The position numbers were made by a program, and so were the translations under genes. From an uncultured Massilia sp. (lineage in GTDB: Bacteria; Pseudomonadota; Gammaproteobacteria; Burkholderiales; Burkholderiaceae), in assembly GCA_946481275.1 (NCBI GenBank), contig CAMLMV010000036.1, positions 6,125 to 70,124 of the forward strand: a stretch of DNA of 64,000 nt, given 5' to 3'. Numbering within the stretch: the first letter of the stretch is position 1; each line of letters opens with the position of its first letter. Shown here piece after piece: positions 25,859-34,309 of this stretch. The notes under the pieces were generated by a model that saw only the letters and a program-made list of their open reading frames with translations, made no database searches and was not told where the DNA came from.

Positions 25859-26390
25859 ACTGGGCGCCGGCCTCGTCGCCGCGCTGCTGCTGGCCGGTTG
25901 CGCCAGGACGCCGGAAGCCCCGGCGCGCCTGGGCCTGCGCCTGCCGCCGGCCGCGCTGGGTACCGCGATCAGCGTGCAGCAGCACCTGACCGTCGAACGG
26001 CCCGGCGGCACGAACGACCTCGACGTCGCGCTCGAAGTGGATGCCGCGCACGTGGGCCTCGTCGGCCTCGCGTTCGGCCAGCGCGTGCTGAGCCTCGACT
26101 ACGACGGCCACGCGCTGAAGGAATGGCGCCACGCGATGCTGCCGGCCCAGGTGCGCGCGGCCGACGTGCTGGAAGACCTGCAACTGACGTTGTGGCCGGT
26201 CGAGGCGATCGCGCAGGCGCTGCCCGCCGGCTGGCGTATCGAAGAGCAGGGACTGACGCGCACCCTGCGCCGCGACGGCGAGGTGATCGCGACGATCACG
26301 TATGGCGGCATGCCGCGCTGGCAGGGCCGGGCGGTGCTCGACAACGTGCGCTACCACTACCGGCTGACCATCGAGTCGGCTTCCGAATGA
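25836..26390 (+). CDS. DUF3261 family lipoprotein (APE cluster)
   Basis: 184 aa. Lipobox LLLAGC near residue 21 predicts an acylated lipoprotein. The rest matches the DUF3261 pattern seen in aryl polyene clusters (DYDGHALKEWRHAMLPAQVRAADVLEDLQLTLWPVEAI and EEQGLTRTLRRDGEVIATITY). Function unknown; likely helps final localisation in the outer membrane. Start ATG 25836 lies 23 nt inside the exporter gene. Confidence 0.83.
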   Translation: MKRPLPLELGAGLVAALLLAGCARTPEAPARLGLRLPPAALGTAISVQQHLTVERPGGTNDLDVALEVDAAHVGLVGLAFGQRVLSLDYDGHALKEWRHAMLPAQVRAADVLEDLQLTLWPVEAIAQALPAGWRIEEQGLTRTLRRDGEVIATITYGGMPRWQGRAVLDNVRYHYRLTIESASE

Positions 26391-26398
26391 GGTCCACC

Positions 26399-27580
26399 AT
26401 GCTGTACCTGAACGATTGCGCGCTGCTGTGCGCACTGGGCGACGAGCGCGGCACGATCGCGCGGCGCCTGCTCGACGACGCCGAGGGCGGCCTCACGGTG
26501 TCCGACGCGTGCTCGCCCGGCCGGCTGCTGCCGCTGGGCCGCGTGGCCGCCGCGCTGCCCGCCGTGGAGCACCTGCCGCTGGTGCTGCGCAGCCGGAACA
26601 ACCAGTTGGCGCTGGCCGCGCTGGCGCAAATCCGGCCGGCCGTCGACGCGGCCATCGCCCGCTACGGCGCGGACCGCGTCGGCGTCATTGTCGGCACCAG
26701 CACGTCCGGCGTGGCCGCCACCGAGGCCGCGCTGGCGGCGCGGGCCCGCACGGGCGCGCTGCCGGGCGGTTTTCATTACGGCCAGCAGGAGATGGGATCG
26801 CCGGCCGCGCTGCTGGCGCACGAGCTGGGCGTCGGCGGACCGGCCTACGTCCATTCGAGCGCGTGCTCGTCGAGCGCCAAGGCGCTGGCCAGCGCGGCGC
26901 GCCTGATCCGCATGGGCTTGTGCGACGCGGTCGTCACGGGCGGCGTCGACACGCTGTGCGGCTTCACGGTCGCCGGCTTTTCCGCCCTCGAATCCGTCAG
27001 CGCCGCGCGCTGCAATCCGCTTTCCGCCGCGCGCAACGGCATCAACCTGGGCGAGGGCGCGGCGCTGTTCCTCATGTCGCGCGAGCCGGCCGCCGTGGCG
27101 CTGTGCGGCTGGGGCGAATCGTCCGACGGCCACCACATGTCGGCCCCGGATCCGGCCGGCGGCGGCGCGCGCCTGGCGATGCGCGAGGCGCTGCGGCGCG
27201 CGGGCATCGAACCGTCCGACGTCGACTACATCAACCTGCACGGCACCGCGACCGTCCAGAACGACGCGATGGAGTCGCACGCCGTCGCCGACCTGTTCGG
27301 CGCCGGCGTTGCCGTCAGTTCGACGAAACCGTTCACCGGCCACACGCTGGGCGCGGCGGGCGCCGTCGAGGCGGCGTTCTGCTGGCTGGCGATGCAGGAC
27401 GATAACCCGGCAGGCAAGCTGCCGCCGCACCTGTGGGACGGCGCGCAGGATCCGGCACTGCCCGCGTTGAACGTCGTGCGCCCCGGCGCGCGCCTGGGCC
27501 GTCCGCTGCGCTGGGCGCTCAGCAATTCGTTCGCGTTCGGCGGCTCGAACGCGACCCTCGTATTCGGGAGGACGGATTGA
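26399..27580 (+). CDS. Beta-ketoacyl-ACP synthase (APE cluster, first KS)
   Basis: 393 aa with a complete Cys-His-His catalytic triad: HSSACSSSAKALASA, NLHGTATVQNDAMES, and KPFTGHTLGAAGAVEA. Start ATG 26399 has GAGGT 5-6 nt upstream; ATG 26387 (ATGA overlap) is also possible and adds MRST. It is more diverged from FabF than the second KS and may be the priming or chain-initiating synthase (inference). Ends with a 4-nt TTGA overlap into the dehydratase gene. Confidence 0.88.
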   Translation: MLYLNDCALLCALGDERGTIARRLLDDAEGGLTVSDACSPGRLLPLGRVAAALPAVEHLPLVLRSRNNQLALAALAQIRPAVDAAIARYGADRVGVIVGTSTSGVAATEAALAARARTGALPGGFHYGQQEMGSPAALLAHELGVGGPAYVHSSACSSSAKALASAARLIRMGLCDAVVTGGVDTLCGFTVAGFSALESVSAARCNPLSAARNGINLGEGAALFLMSREPAAVALCGWGESSDGHHMSAPDPAGGGARLAMREALRRAGIEPSDVDYINLHGTATVQNDAMESHAVADLFGAGVAVSSTKPFTGHTLGAAGAVEAAFCWLAMQDDNPAGKLPPHLWDGAQDPALPALNVVRPGARLGRPLRWALSNSFAFGGSNATLVFGRTD

Positions 27581-28035
27581 GCCTGCCCGACATCCGCACG
27601 CTCGTGCCGCACAGCGGCGCCATGTCGCTGCTCGGGCGCCTGCTCGCGGCCGATGACGAGACCCTGTGCGCCGAGGTGGCGATCGGCCCCGGCACGCTGT
27701 TCCTGGACGGCGGCGGCGTGGGCGCATGGGTCGGCGTCGAATACATGGCGCAGGCCGTGGCCGCGCATGCTGGCCATGGCGCGCGCCTGCGCGGCGAGCC
27801 GGTGCGGGTGGGCTTTTTGCTCGGCACCCGGCGTTATGCGTGCACCGTCCCGGCGTTCCCGGCCGGGAGCGTACTGCACGTGCATGCGCAGCGCGTCATA
27901 CAGGGCGAGAACGGCCTGGGCGCCTACGACTGCCGCATCGTCGACGCCGCCGGCGGCGCCGAATGGGCGAGCGCAACGATCACCGTCTTCCAGCCCGACA
28001 ATGTAGAAGAGTTTTTGCAACGGAGTTCCGAATGA
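27577..28035 (+). CDS. ApeP-like 3-hydroxyacyl-ACP dehydratase, hot-dog (APE cluster)
   Basis: 152 aa. Contains the His of PDIRTLVPHSGAMSLLGR and the Glu of GAWVGVEYMAQAVAAHAGHGARL. This suits a subunit of a dehydratase heterodimer whose partner could be the hot-dog fused to the ligase. Start TTG 27577 is preceded by GGGAGGACGGA at good spacing and overlaps the KS stop; no ATG is available. Catalyses dehydration in each polyene extension cycle (family knowledge). Confidence 0.85.
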   Translation: MSLPDIRTLVPHSGAMSLLGRLLAADDETLCAEVAIGPGTLFLDGGGVGAWVGVEYMAQAVAAHAGHGARLRGEPVRVGFLLGTRRYACTVPAFPAGSVLHVHAQRVIQGENGLGAYDCRIVDAAGGAEWASATITVFQPDNVEEFLQRSSE

Positions 28036-28766
28036 GTAGTATCGACAAGAGTGTGCTGGTGACCGGTTCGTCGCGCGGCATCGGCAGGGCGATCGCGCTG
28101 CGCCTGGCGCGCGACGGCTACCGTGTGGTGGTGCATTGCCGCAGCCGCCGCGCGGAGGCCGATGCAGTGGCGGCCGAGATCGAAGCCGCTGGCGGCAGTG
28201 CGCGCGTGCTGCAGTTCGACATCGCCGAGCGCGACGCCACGGCTGCCGCGCTGCTGGCCGACATCGAGGCGCATGGCTGCTACTACGGCGTGGTGTGCAA
28301 CGCCGGCGTCGCGCGCGACACGGCCTTTCCCGCCATGACGGGCGAGGAGTGGGACCAGGTGTTGGGCACGAACCTGGACGGCTTCTTCAACGTCCTGAAC
28401 CCGGTCGTGATGCCGATGGTCCAGCGCCGCAAGCCGGGCCGCATCGTGACGATGGCGTCGGTGTCGGGCCTGATCGGCAACCGCGGCCAGGTCAACTACA
28501 GCGCCGCCAAGGCCGGCGTCATCGGCGCCACCAAGGCGCTCGCGCTGGAACTGGCCAAGCGTGCCATCACCGTCAACTGCGTGGCGCCGGGCCTGATCGA
28601 GACCGACATGATCGGCGACGTACCGCTGGACGAAGCGCTGAAGCTGATCCCCGCGCGGCGCGTCGGCCGGCCGGAGGAGGTGGCGGCTGCCGTCAGCTAC
28701 CTGATGTCGGAGGATGCCGGCTACGTCACGCGCCAGGTCATTTCCGTCAACGGGGGGCTGGCATGA
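28032..28766 (+). CDS. 3-oxoacyl-ACP reductase, FabG-type (APE cluster)
   Basis: 244 aa SDR. Seen: TGSSRGIGRAIAL, VCNAGVARD, MASVSGLIGNRGQVNYSAAKAG (Ser, Tyr, Lys catalytic residues), and APGLIETDM. Reduces the beta-keto group on ACP in each cycle before dehydration. Start ATG overlaps the dehydratase stop (ATGA) and its own stop overlaps the next KS start by 4 nt. Confidence 0.92.
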   Translation: MSSIDKSVLVTGSSRGIGRAIALRLARDGYRVVVHCRSRRAEADAVAAEIEAAGGSARVLQFDIAERDATAAALLADIEAHGCYYGVVCNAGVARDTAFPAMTGEEWDQVLGTNLDGFFNVLNPVVMPMVQRRKPGRIVTMASVSGLIGNRGQVNYSAAKAGVIGATKALALELAKRAITVNCVAPGLIETDMIGDVPLDEALKLIPARRVGRPEEVAAAVSYLMSEDAGYVTRQVISVNGGLA

Positions 28767-29995
28767 GTACGGGAATGAAACGCGTCGTCGTCACCGGCAT
28801 GGCCGGCATCAGCCCGCTGGGCAACGACTGGGAGTCGATCCGCGCGCGCCTCGTCGAGGGCCGCAACGCCATCGTGCGGATGGCCGCATGGGACGATTAC
28901 GAAGGCCTGAACACCCGCCTCGGCGCGCCTGCCGCGCCGTTCGAGCTGTCCGACCGCTACCACCGCAAGGCGATCCGCAGCATGGGCCGCGTCGCGCTGA
29001 TGGCCACGCGCGCGAGCGAACTCGCGCTGGCCGACGCCGGACTGCTCGACCATCCGCTGCTTACGAGCGGCCGGATGGGCATCTCGTTCGGCTCGTCGGC
29101 CGGTACGCCCAGCGCCATCGGCGACTTCGGCCGCATGATGGAGGAGCGCACGACGAAGGGCATCAATGCGACCACCTACATCAAGATGATGGCGCACACG
29201 GCGCCCGTCAACATCGGCGTGTTCTTCGGCGTCACGGGCCGCGTGTTCACGACGTCGTCCGCCTGCACGTCGGGCAGCCAGGGCATCGGCTACGCCTACG
29301 AGGCGATCAAGACGGGCAAGCAGACGGCGATGATCGCCGGCGGTGCCGAGGAGCTGTGCGCGACGGAGGCTGCCGTGTTCGACACGCTGTTCGCGACCAG
29401 CGTGCGCAACGACGCGCCGCACACGACGCCGCGCCCGTTCGACCGCGCCCGCGACGGCCTGGTGATCGGCGAAGGCGCCGGCTGCCTGATCCTGGAAGAG
29501 CGCGACCATGCGCTGGCGCGCGGCGCCACGGTGTACGCGGAAATCGTCGGCTTCGGCACCAACAGCGACGGCTGCCACGTCACCCAGCCCAACGCGGACA
29601 CGATGCGCATCGCGATGGAACTGGCGCTGGAGGATGCCGGCCTGGCGCCGGCGGCGATCGGCTACGTCAACGCCCACGGCACGGGCACGCAGCACGGCGA
29701 CGTGGCGGAGACGGCGGCGACGAACGCCGTGTTCGGCGCGCGCATGCCCATCAGCTCCCTGAAGAGCTACATGGGGCACACGCTGGGCGCGTGCGGCGCG
29801 CTCGAAGCCTTGATCAGCATCCGGATGATGCGCGAGGGCTGGTTCGCGCCGACCATCAACCTCGACGAGATCGACCCGGAGTGCGGGGAGCTCGACTATA
29901 TTCGGGGCGACGGCCGGCGCCTCGAGTGCGAATACGTCATGTCGAACAATTTTGCGTTCGGCGGCATCAACACGTCGCTGATCTTCAAGCGGTAG
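28763..29995 (+). CDS. Beta-ketoacyl-ACP synthase, FabF-like (APE cluster, second KS)
   Basis: 410 aa elongating ketosynthase. Triad residues are in TSSACTSGSQGIG, NAHGTGTQHGDVAE and YMGHTLGACGALEA; FAFGGINTSLIF closes the fold. Probable partner of the chain-length factor at 13849. Last gene of the tightly overlapped run; a 30-nt gap follows with a Shine-Dalgarno (GGAGAG) for the next gene. Confidence 0.92.
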   Translation: MSTGMKRVVVTGMAGISPLGNDWESIRARLVEGRNAIVRMAAWDDYEGLNTRLGAPAAPFELSDRYHRKAIRSMGRVALMATRASELALADAGLLDHPLLTSGRMGISFGSSAGTPSAIGDFGRMMEERTTKGINATTYIKMMAHTAPVNIGVFFGVTGRVFTTSSACTSGSQGIGYAYEAIKTGKQTAMIAGGAEELCATEAAVFDTLFATSVRNDAPHTTPRPFDRARDGLVIGEGAGCLILEERDHALARGATVYAEIVGFGTNSDGCHVTQPNADTMRIAMELALEDAGLAPAAIGYVNAHGTGTQHGDVAETAATNAVFGARMPISSLKSYMGHTLGACGALEALISIRMMREGWFAPTINLDEIDPECGELDYIRGDGRRLECEYVMSNNFAFGGINTSLIFKR

Positions 29996-30025
29996 TTCCA
30001 CCCCAACCTAGAAACGGAGAGAAAA

Positions 30026-30613
30026 ATGAACAACAAGCACCGGACCGTCCTGCTGGCATCGGCAATCGCGAGCGTCGTACTGCTGCAAGGCTGCGCGACG
30101 AGCATCAAGGCCTCGTCGACGGCCAACCCGCCGCCTGCGAAACCGTTCTCGGCCTACAGCCGCATCGAGGTCAAGCCCGTCGTGTTCAAGGACGGCTACA
30201 AGGGCGATGCCGCCGGCCTGGCCAAGATCGACGAAAACTTCAAGAAAGACCTGGCGCCGCGCCTGGCGCAGTGGAATAGCCGCGCGGCCGACGGCAATAC
30301 GCTCGTGGTCGAGCCGGTGGTGGAAGAACTGTCCTTCAAGCACGGCGCCAAGCGCGTGCTGCTGGGCCCCCTGGCCGGCAGCTCGGGCGTGCTGATGCGC
30401 GTGACCTTCCGCGACAACACGGGCAAGGTCATCGCGACGCCGGAATTCTTCCAGCGCACGGCCGCGTTCAGCGGCGGCTATTCGTTCGGCGTCAACGACA
30501 ACATGATGCTGACGCGGGTGGCGAACCTGGCCAGCGGCTATATCGTCGCCAACTACGACAAGGCTGTCGGCGGCCCGACGGGTGCCGACGACCAGGCCGT
30601 CAAAGCCAACTGA
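30026..30613 (+). CDS. DUF4410-like lipoprotein (APE cluster)
   Basis: 195 aa. Lipobox VLLQGC predicts a lipid-anchored protein. The fold segments RIEVKPVVFKDGY, LVVEPVVEELSF, LMRVTFRDNTGKVIATPEFFQ and the C-terminal NYDKAVGG resemble DUF4410. Function unknown. It lies 30 nt after the second KS and 12 nt before the next gene, so it shares the operon. Confidence 0.78.
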   Translation: MNNKHRTVLLASAIASVVLLQGCATSIKASSTANPPPAKPFSAYSRIEVKPVVFKDGYKGDAAGLAKIDENFKKDLAPRLAQWNSRAADGNTLVVEPVVEELSFKHGAKRVLLGPLAGSSGVLMRVTFRDNTGKVIATPEFFQRTAAFSGGYSFGVNDNMMLTRVANLASGYIVANYDKAVGGPTGADDQAVKAN

Positions 30614-30625
30614 TCGGGGGAACGC

Positions 30626-31075
30626 ATGACTATCACGAAAACGAAGACGGTACTGGCCTGTGCACTGCTGGCGCTGGGGGCGACGACCGCACAAGCGCGC
30701 GACACCAAACTCCTGCTGCCGTTGTCGGCCGCGATGAGCGCGAACGATGCCCAGACCCGCCTGGGCGACTCGGTGAAATTCTATTTCGGCAATCAACCGA
30801 CGCCGAAGGTGCTGGAACGCCTCGGTTCCGACAAGACCAGCCAGAAGACCAATTCGTTCGGCAAATCGCCAGAACAGGCATGCAACTGGGCTTTCTTGTC
30901 GGCCATGCTGCGCCTGCAACAGCGCGCCCGCGAGCTGGGCGCCGACGCCGTGATCAACATCGTCAGCAATTACAAGAACGAGGAAATGTCCAGCGACACC
31001 CAGTTCGAATGCCATGACGGGGCGATCATGTCGGGCGTGGCCCTGAAGGGCGAGTTCGTCAAGCTGGCCAAATGA
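30626..31075 (+). CDS. Small exported protein (type sometimes mislabelled 'excinuclease ATPase subunit'), APE cluster
   Basis: 149 aa. Signal peptide MTITKTKTVLACALLALGATTAQA, then a compact domain with GKSPEQACNWAFLSAMLRLQQRARELGADAVINIVSNYKN, a pattern also seen in YbjQ-like small folds. It has no ATPase motif. Two cysteines (CNWAF and ECHDG) could form a periplasmic disulfide. Role unknown. Overlaps the phosphopantetheinyl transferase start by 4 nt (ATGA). Confidence 0.72.
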   Translation: MTITKTKTVLACALLALGATTAQARDTKLLLPLSAAMSANDAQTRLGDSVKFYFGNQPTPKVLERLGSDKTSQKTNSFGKSPEQACNWAFLSAMLRLQQRARELGADAVINIVSNYKNEEMSSDTQFECHDGAIMSGVALKGEFVKLAK

Positions 31076-31677
31076 CGGATCGGGCGGCAATTGTCCGCCT
31101 GCTCGACGCCCGTACCCTGGACGACCGGGTGCTGTCGGGCTATACAATGTGGCTGGACGATTCGGAGCGCCGGCGCCTGGCCCGCTTCGTCCGGCGCCAG
31201 CGTCGCAACCAGTTCATCGCGGGCCGGGTGCTGGCACGGCGGATGCTCGGCGCCGTGCTGGGCGTGGCGCCGGAGACGGTGCGCCTGGTCGAGCGTCCGG
31301 GCGCCGCGCCGGCCCTGGCCATGCCCGATGCCGGCACGGCCGGCTTCAGCATTTCTCACAGCGGTTCGTGGATCGCGTGCGCGGCCAGCGCGACGGGCCG
31401 GGTCGGGTTGGATGTCGAGGTCGTCGATCCGGCGCGCGACATCGACGCACTCGCGGCCCACGCATTCGACGCGTCGCAGCAAGCATGGCTCGCCGCACGC
31501 CCCACGGAAACGCGCTTGTCCGATTTCTATCGGACCTGGAGCACGCTGGAGGCGCGCTTCAAGCTGGGCACGGCGGCCGCGGCGACGTTCGACCTGTCCC
31601 GTCCCGGGCTGGCGATCGTCGTATGTTGCGAGCATGAACCGGCGGCGCCGCCGGTCGTGGAGTCCGATCGCCTGTGA
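31072..31677 (+). CDS. 4'-phosphopantetheinyl transferase superfamily protein (APE cluster)
   Basis: 201 aa Sfp/AcpT-like enzyme, expected to install phosphopantetheine on the two cluster ACPs. Seen: RRQRRNQFIAGRVLARRML, FSISHSGSWIACA, GLDVEV (metal-binding Asp/Glu), and FYRTWSTLEARFKLG. The last motif normally reads W-T/S-x-K-E-A; here Leu stands where Lys is usual while Glu is kept. Last gene of the cluster, facing the PAS-LuxR gene with a 12-nt gap. Confidence 0.86.
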   Translation: MTDRAAIVRLLDARTLDDRVLSGYTMWLDDSERRRLARFVRRQRRNQFIAGRVLARRMLGAVLGVAPETVRLVERPGAAPALAMPDAGTAGFSISHSGSWIACAASATGRVGLDVEVVDPARDIDALAAHAFDASQQAWLAARPTETRLSDFYRTWSTLEARFKLGTAAAATFDLSRPGLAIVVCCEHEPAAPPVVESDRL

Positions 31678-31689
31678 CGCGCGGATTGC

Positions 31690-32250
31690 TCAGCGCGACA
31701 TGCCGACCAGCTTGTGCACGAGTTCCGACGACGTCGACGCCGAGAACTTGCGCATGAGCTTGGCGCGGTGCATCTCCACCGTGCGCGGCGACAGATCCGT
31801 CTCGCGCGCGATCACCTTGCTGGTCTTGCCTTCGACGAGCAGCGCCGCGATCTCGCGTTCGCGGGGCGTCAGCTCGGCCGTCACGGGGCGCTTTTCGCTG
31901 ACGTCCTCGAACGTCCAGACGCCGGCGCCCAGCGGCTCGGCCGGGTCGAGTGCGCGGCCCGTCACGTGGCACCAGAACAATTCCCCATTTCCCCGGCGCA
32001 TGATGCGCTCGTCCGAGTAGCGGCCCTTCGCATTCATGATCGGGATGATGCGGTCGCCCGTGCGCAGGAACTCGTCGATGCTGGGGTAGAGTACCGAGAA
32101 CGACTGGCCGTCCAGCTGCGTCCGCTGGTAGCCGAACATCGCCGCCAGCGCATGGTTGCAGGACTGGATCACGCGGTTTACCGAAATGCACATCCCGACG
32201 GGCGCGTGCTGGAAAATCATCTCGTAATCGATGGCGTATGATGCGTTCAT
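31690..32250 (-). CDS. PAS domain LuxR-type transcriptional regulator
   Basis: 186 aa. N-terminal PAS sensor (about 8-120: FQHAPVGMCISVNRVIQSCNHALAAMFGY, RMMRRGNGELFWCHVTGR-like segment) and C-terminal LuxR helix-turn-helix (ELTPREREIAALLVEGKTSKVIARETDLSPRTVEMHRAKLMRKF). No phosphorylation receiver. It faces the end of the aryl polyene cluster, so local regulation of it is plausible but unproven; it could equally control the divergent scoAB operon. PAS ligand unknown. Confidence 0.87.
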   Translation of the reverse strand: MNASYAIDYEMIFQHAPVGMCISVNRVIQSCNHALAAMFGYQRTQLDGQSFSVLYPSIDEFLRTGDRIIPIMNAKGRYSDERIMRRGNGELFWCHVTGRALDPAEPLGAGVWTFEDVSEKRPVTAELTPREREIAALLVEGKTSKVIARETDLSPRTVEMHRAKLMRKFSASTSSELVHKLVGMSR

Positions 32251-32378
32251 TTGATGGTAGTCGACTGTCCCCGCAGGAAGCCCTTGCCGGTATTTCTACG
32301 GTATTGTGCTTAGCAGGGCGCTATTTTATTCTGCAATTCTACTCTGCTGTATAGAACCTCATTATTAAAGGGACGGGT

Positions 32379-33077
32379 ATGAACAAAGTGTATCCTGATG
32401 CGCGCTCGGCGCTCGAAGGGGTGGTTGCGGACGGCCAGACGATCGCCGTGGGCGGTTTCGGCCTGTGCGGGATTCCGGAAGCGCTGATCCTGGCGCTGCG
32501 CGATTCCGGCGTGAAAAACCTGACTGCCATCTCGAACAATGCCGGCGTCGACGACTTCGGCCTGGGCCAGCTGCTCACGACGCGCCAGATCAGGAAGATG
32601 ATCGCCTCGTACGTGGGCGAGAACAAGGAATTCGCGCGCCAGTACCTGGCCGGCGAGCTGGAACTGGAATTCACGCCGCAGGGCACGCTGGCCGAGAAGC
32701 TGCGCGCCGGCGGCGCCGGCATCCCCGCCTTCTTCACCAAGACCGGCTACGGCACGATCGTGGCGGAAGGCAAGGAGACCCGCGAATTCGATGGCGAGAT
32801 GTACGTGATGGAGCGCTCGCTCGTCCCGGACGTCTCGCTGGTGAAAGCCTGGAAGGCCGACCGCGCCGGCAACCTCGTGTTCCGCAAGACGGCACGCAAC
32901 TTCAACCCGAACGTGGCCACCGCAGGCAAGGTCTGCATCGTGGAAGTCGAGCAGCTGGTCGAGATCGGCGAGATCGATCCGGACCAGGTGCATACCCCGA
33001 GCATCTTCGTGCACCGCATCGTTCACAACCCGACGCCGGAAAAGCGCATCGAACAGCGCACCGTGCGTCAAGCATAA
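32379..33077 (+). CDS. scoA: 3-oxoacid CoA-transferase subunit A
   Basis: 232 aa. Class I CoA-transferase alpha subunit with the glycine-rich [29 protein letters not shown] and [13 protein letters not shown]. Works with the beta subunit 16 nt downstream to move CoA from succinyl-CoA to acetoacetate in the cytoplasm. With bdhA at 41990 this allows use of 3-hydroxybutyrate released from PHB. Substrate preference is inferred from overall similarity to succinyl-CoA:acetoacetate transferases. Confidence 0.9.
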   Translation: MNKVYPDARSALEGVVADGQTIAVGGFGLCGIPEALILALRDSGVKNLTAISNNAGVDDFGLGQLLTTRQIRKMIASYVGENKEFARQYLAGELELEFTPQGTLAEKLRAGGAGIPAFFTKTGYGTIVAEGKETREFDGEMYVMERSLVPDVSLVKAWKADRAGNLVFRKTARNFNPNVATAGKVCIVEVEQLVEIGEIDPDQVHTPSIFVHRIVHNPTPEKRIEQRTVRQA

Positions 33078-33093
33078 GACCAGGGAGACAGAC

Positions 33094-33744
33094 ATGGCAT
33101 GGACTCGTGATGAAATGGCCGCGCGCGCGGCCAAGGAACTGCAGGACGGTTTCTACGTGAACCTGGGCATCGGCCTGCCCACGCTGGTGGCCAACTACGT
33201 CCCGAACGATATCGAAGTGTTCCTGCAGTCGGAAAACGGCTTGCTGGGCATCGGCCCGTTCCCGACCGACGCCGAAGTGGACGCCGACCTGATCAACGCC
33301 GGCAAGCAGACCGTCACCGCGCTGCCGGGCGCCGCCTACTTCAGCTCGGCCGACTCGTTCGGCATGATCCGCGGCGGCAAGATCAACCTGGCGATCCTCG
33401 GCGCGATGCAGGTGTCGGAAAAGGGCGACCTGGCCAACTGGATGATTCCGGGCAAGATGGTCAAGGGCATGGGCGGTGCGATGGACCTCGTGGCCGGCGT
33501 CAAGCGCGTCGTCGTCGTGATGGAACACGTGGCAACGGCCAAGGATGGCTCGACGAGCCACAAGATTCTCAAGAAATGCGACCTGCCGCTGACGGGCGTC
33601 GGCGTCGTCGACCGCATCATCACCGACCTGGGCGTCATCGACGTCACGGACACCGGCCTCAAGCTCGTCGAGCTGGCGCCGGGCGTCTCCAGGGATGAAG
33701 TCGTGGCTGCCACGTCGGCCGAACTGGACGTCTCAGGCGTTTGA
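33094..33744 (+). CDS. scoB: 3-oxoacid CoA-transferase subunit B
   Basis: 216 aa beta subunit. The catalytic glutamate is in [14 protein letters not shown]. Other family blocks: [60 protein letters not shown]. Shine-Dalgarno AGGGAGA precedes ATG 33094. Forms the enzyme with the subunit at 32379. Confidence 0.92.
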   Translation: MAWTRDEMAARAAKELQDGFYVNLGIGLPTLVANYVPNDIEVFLQSENGLLGIGPFPTDAEVDADLINAGKQTVTALPGAAYFSSADSFGMIRGGKINLAILGAMQVSEKGDLANWMIPGKMVKGMGGAMDLVAGVKRVVVVMEHVATAKDGSTSHKILKKCDLPLTGVGVVDRIITDLGVIDVTDTGLKLVELAPGVSRDEVVAATSAELDVSGV

Positions 33745-33789
33745 TGTCCTTCCGGGCGGCGCCGCGGTGCCGCCCGTCCTCTCCAATGC

Positions 33790-34149
33790 CTAGCGCAGCG
33801 TCCACACGTACAGGACGTTGGTCCATTGCTGCACGGACTTGCCGTTCTTGCGCGCAGGCTGGAAGCTGCATTGCGCCAGCGCCGAGCGCGCAGCCTCGTC
33901 CAGCGTCGCGAACCCGCTCGACGTCATCACTTTCGAATCCTTCACCTTGCCTTTCTCGTCGACGAGAAAGGCGAGCTTGACCGTGCCCTCATGCGCGGCC
34001 TGTACGTCCGCATGCGGGTACTCCGGCTTGGCGCAGCTGCCGAAGTCGAGCTTGGCGCTGCTGCCGCCTTGCGGTGCCGCCTGGGCGGATGCCGCGCAGG
34101 CGAGGGCGATGGACAGGCATTGCAGGGTTGTGCGAATGATGCGGGACAT
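33790..34149 (-). CDS. Periplasmic TonB C-terminal-domain protein
   Basis: 119 aa. Signal peptide MSRIIRTTLQCLSIALACAASAQA, then a single TonB_C fold: CAKPEYPHADVQAAHEGTVKLAFLVDEKGKVKDSKVMTSSGFATLDEAARSALAQC. No transmembrane anchor beyond the signal and no Pro-rich linker, so it is not a normal TonB. It is clearly related to the C-terminal domain of the M56 protein encoded upstream (both end VLYVWTL). Probably co-regulated with it; function unknown. Confidence 0.83.
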   Translation of the reverse strand: MSRIIRTTLQCLSIALACAASAQAAPQGGSSAKLDFGSCAKPEYPHADVQAAHEGTVKLAFLVDEKGKVKDSKVMTSSGFATLDEAARSALAQCSFQPARKNGKSVQQWTNVLYVWTLR

Positions 34150-34309
34150 GGTGGTCTCCTTGTGGTGGGAACTGATGACCTTCAGTTCGTCAGGGCGTAA
34201 GGGCGCAGTGCGCCCTTACGCGAAACGGGGCGCCGCGCGCCGTCTTGCGCGAATGCTTTATCGATGAATGAGGGCGAGCCGCCCGGCCGCACAGCGCGGC
34301 GGCGTCACG

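Noticed and set aside
22760..26011. A 1083-codon minus-strand frame across the exporter genes
   Set aside because: Same reason: it is opposite to the thioesterase, LolA-like and MMPL genes; composition is low-complexity Arg/Gln/Ala.
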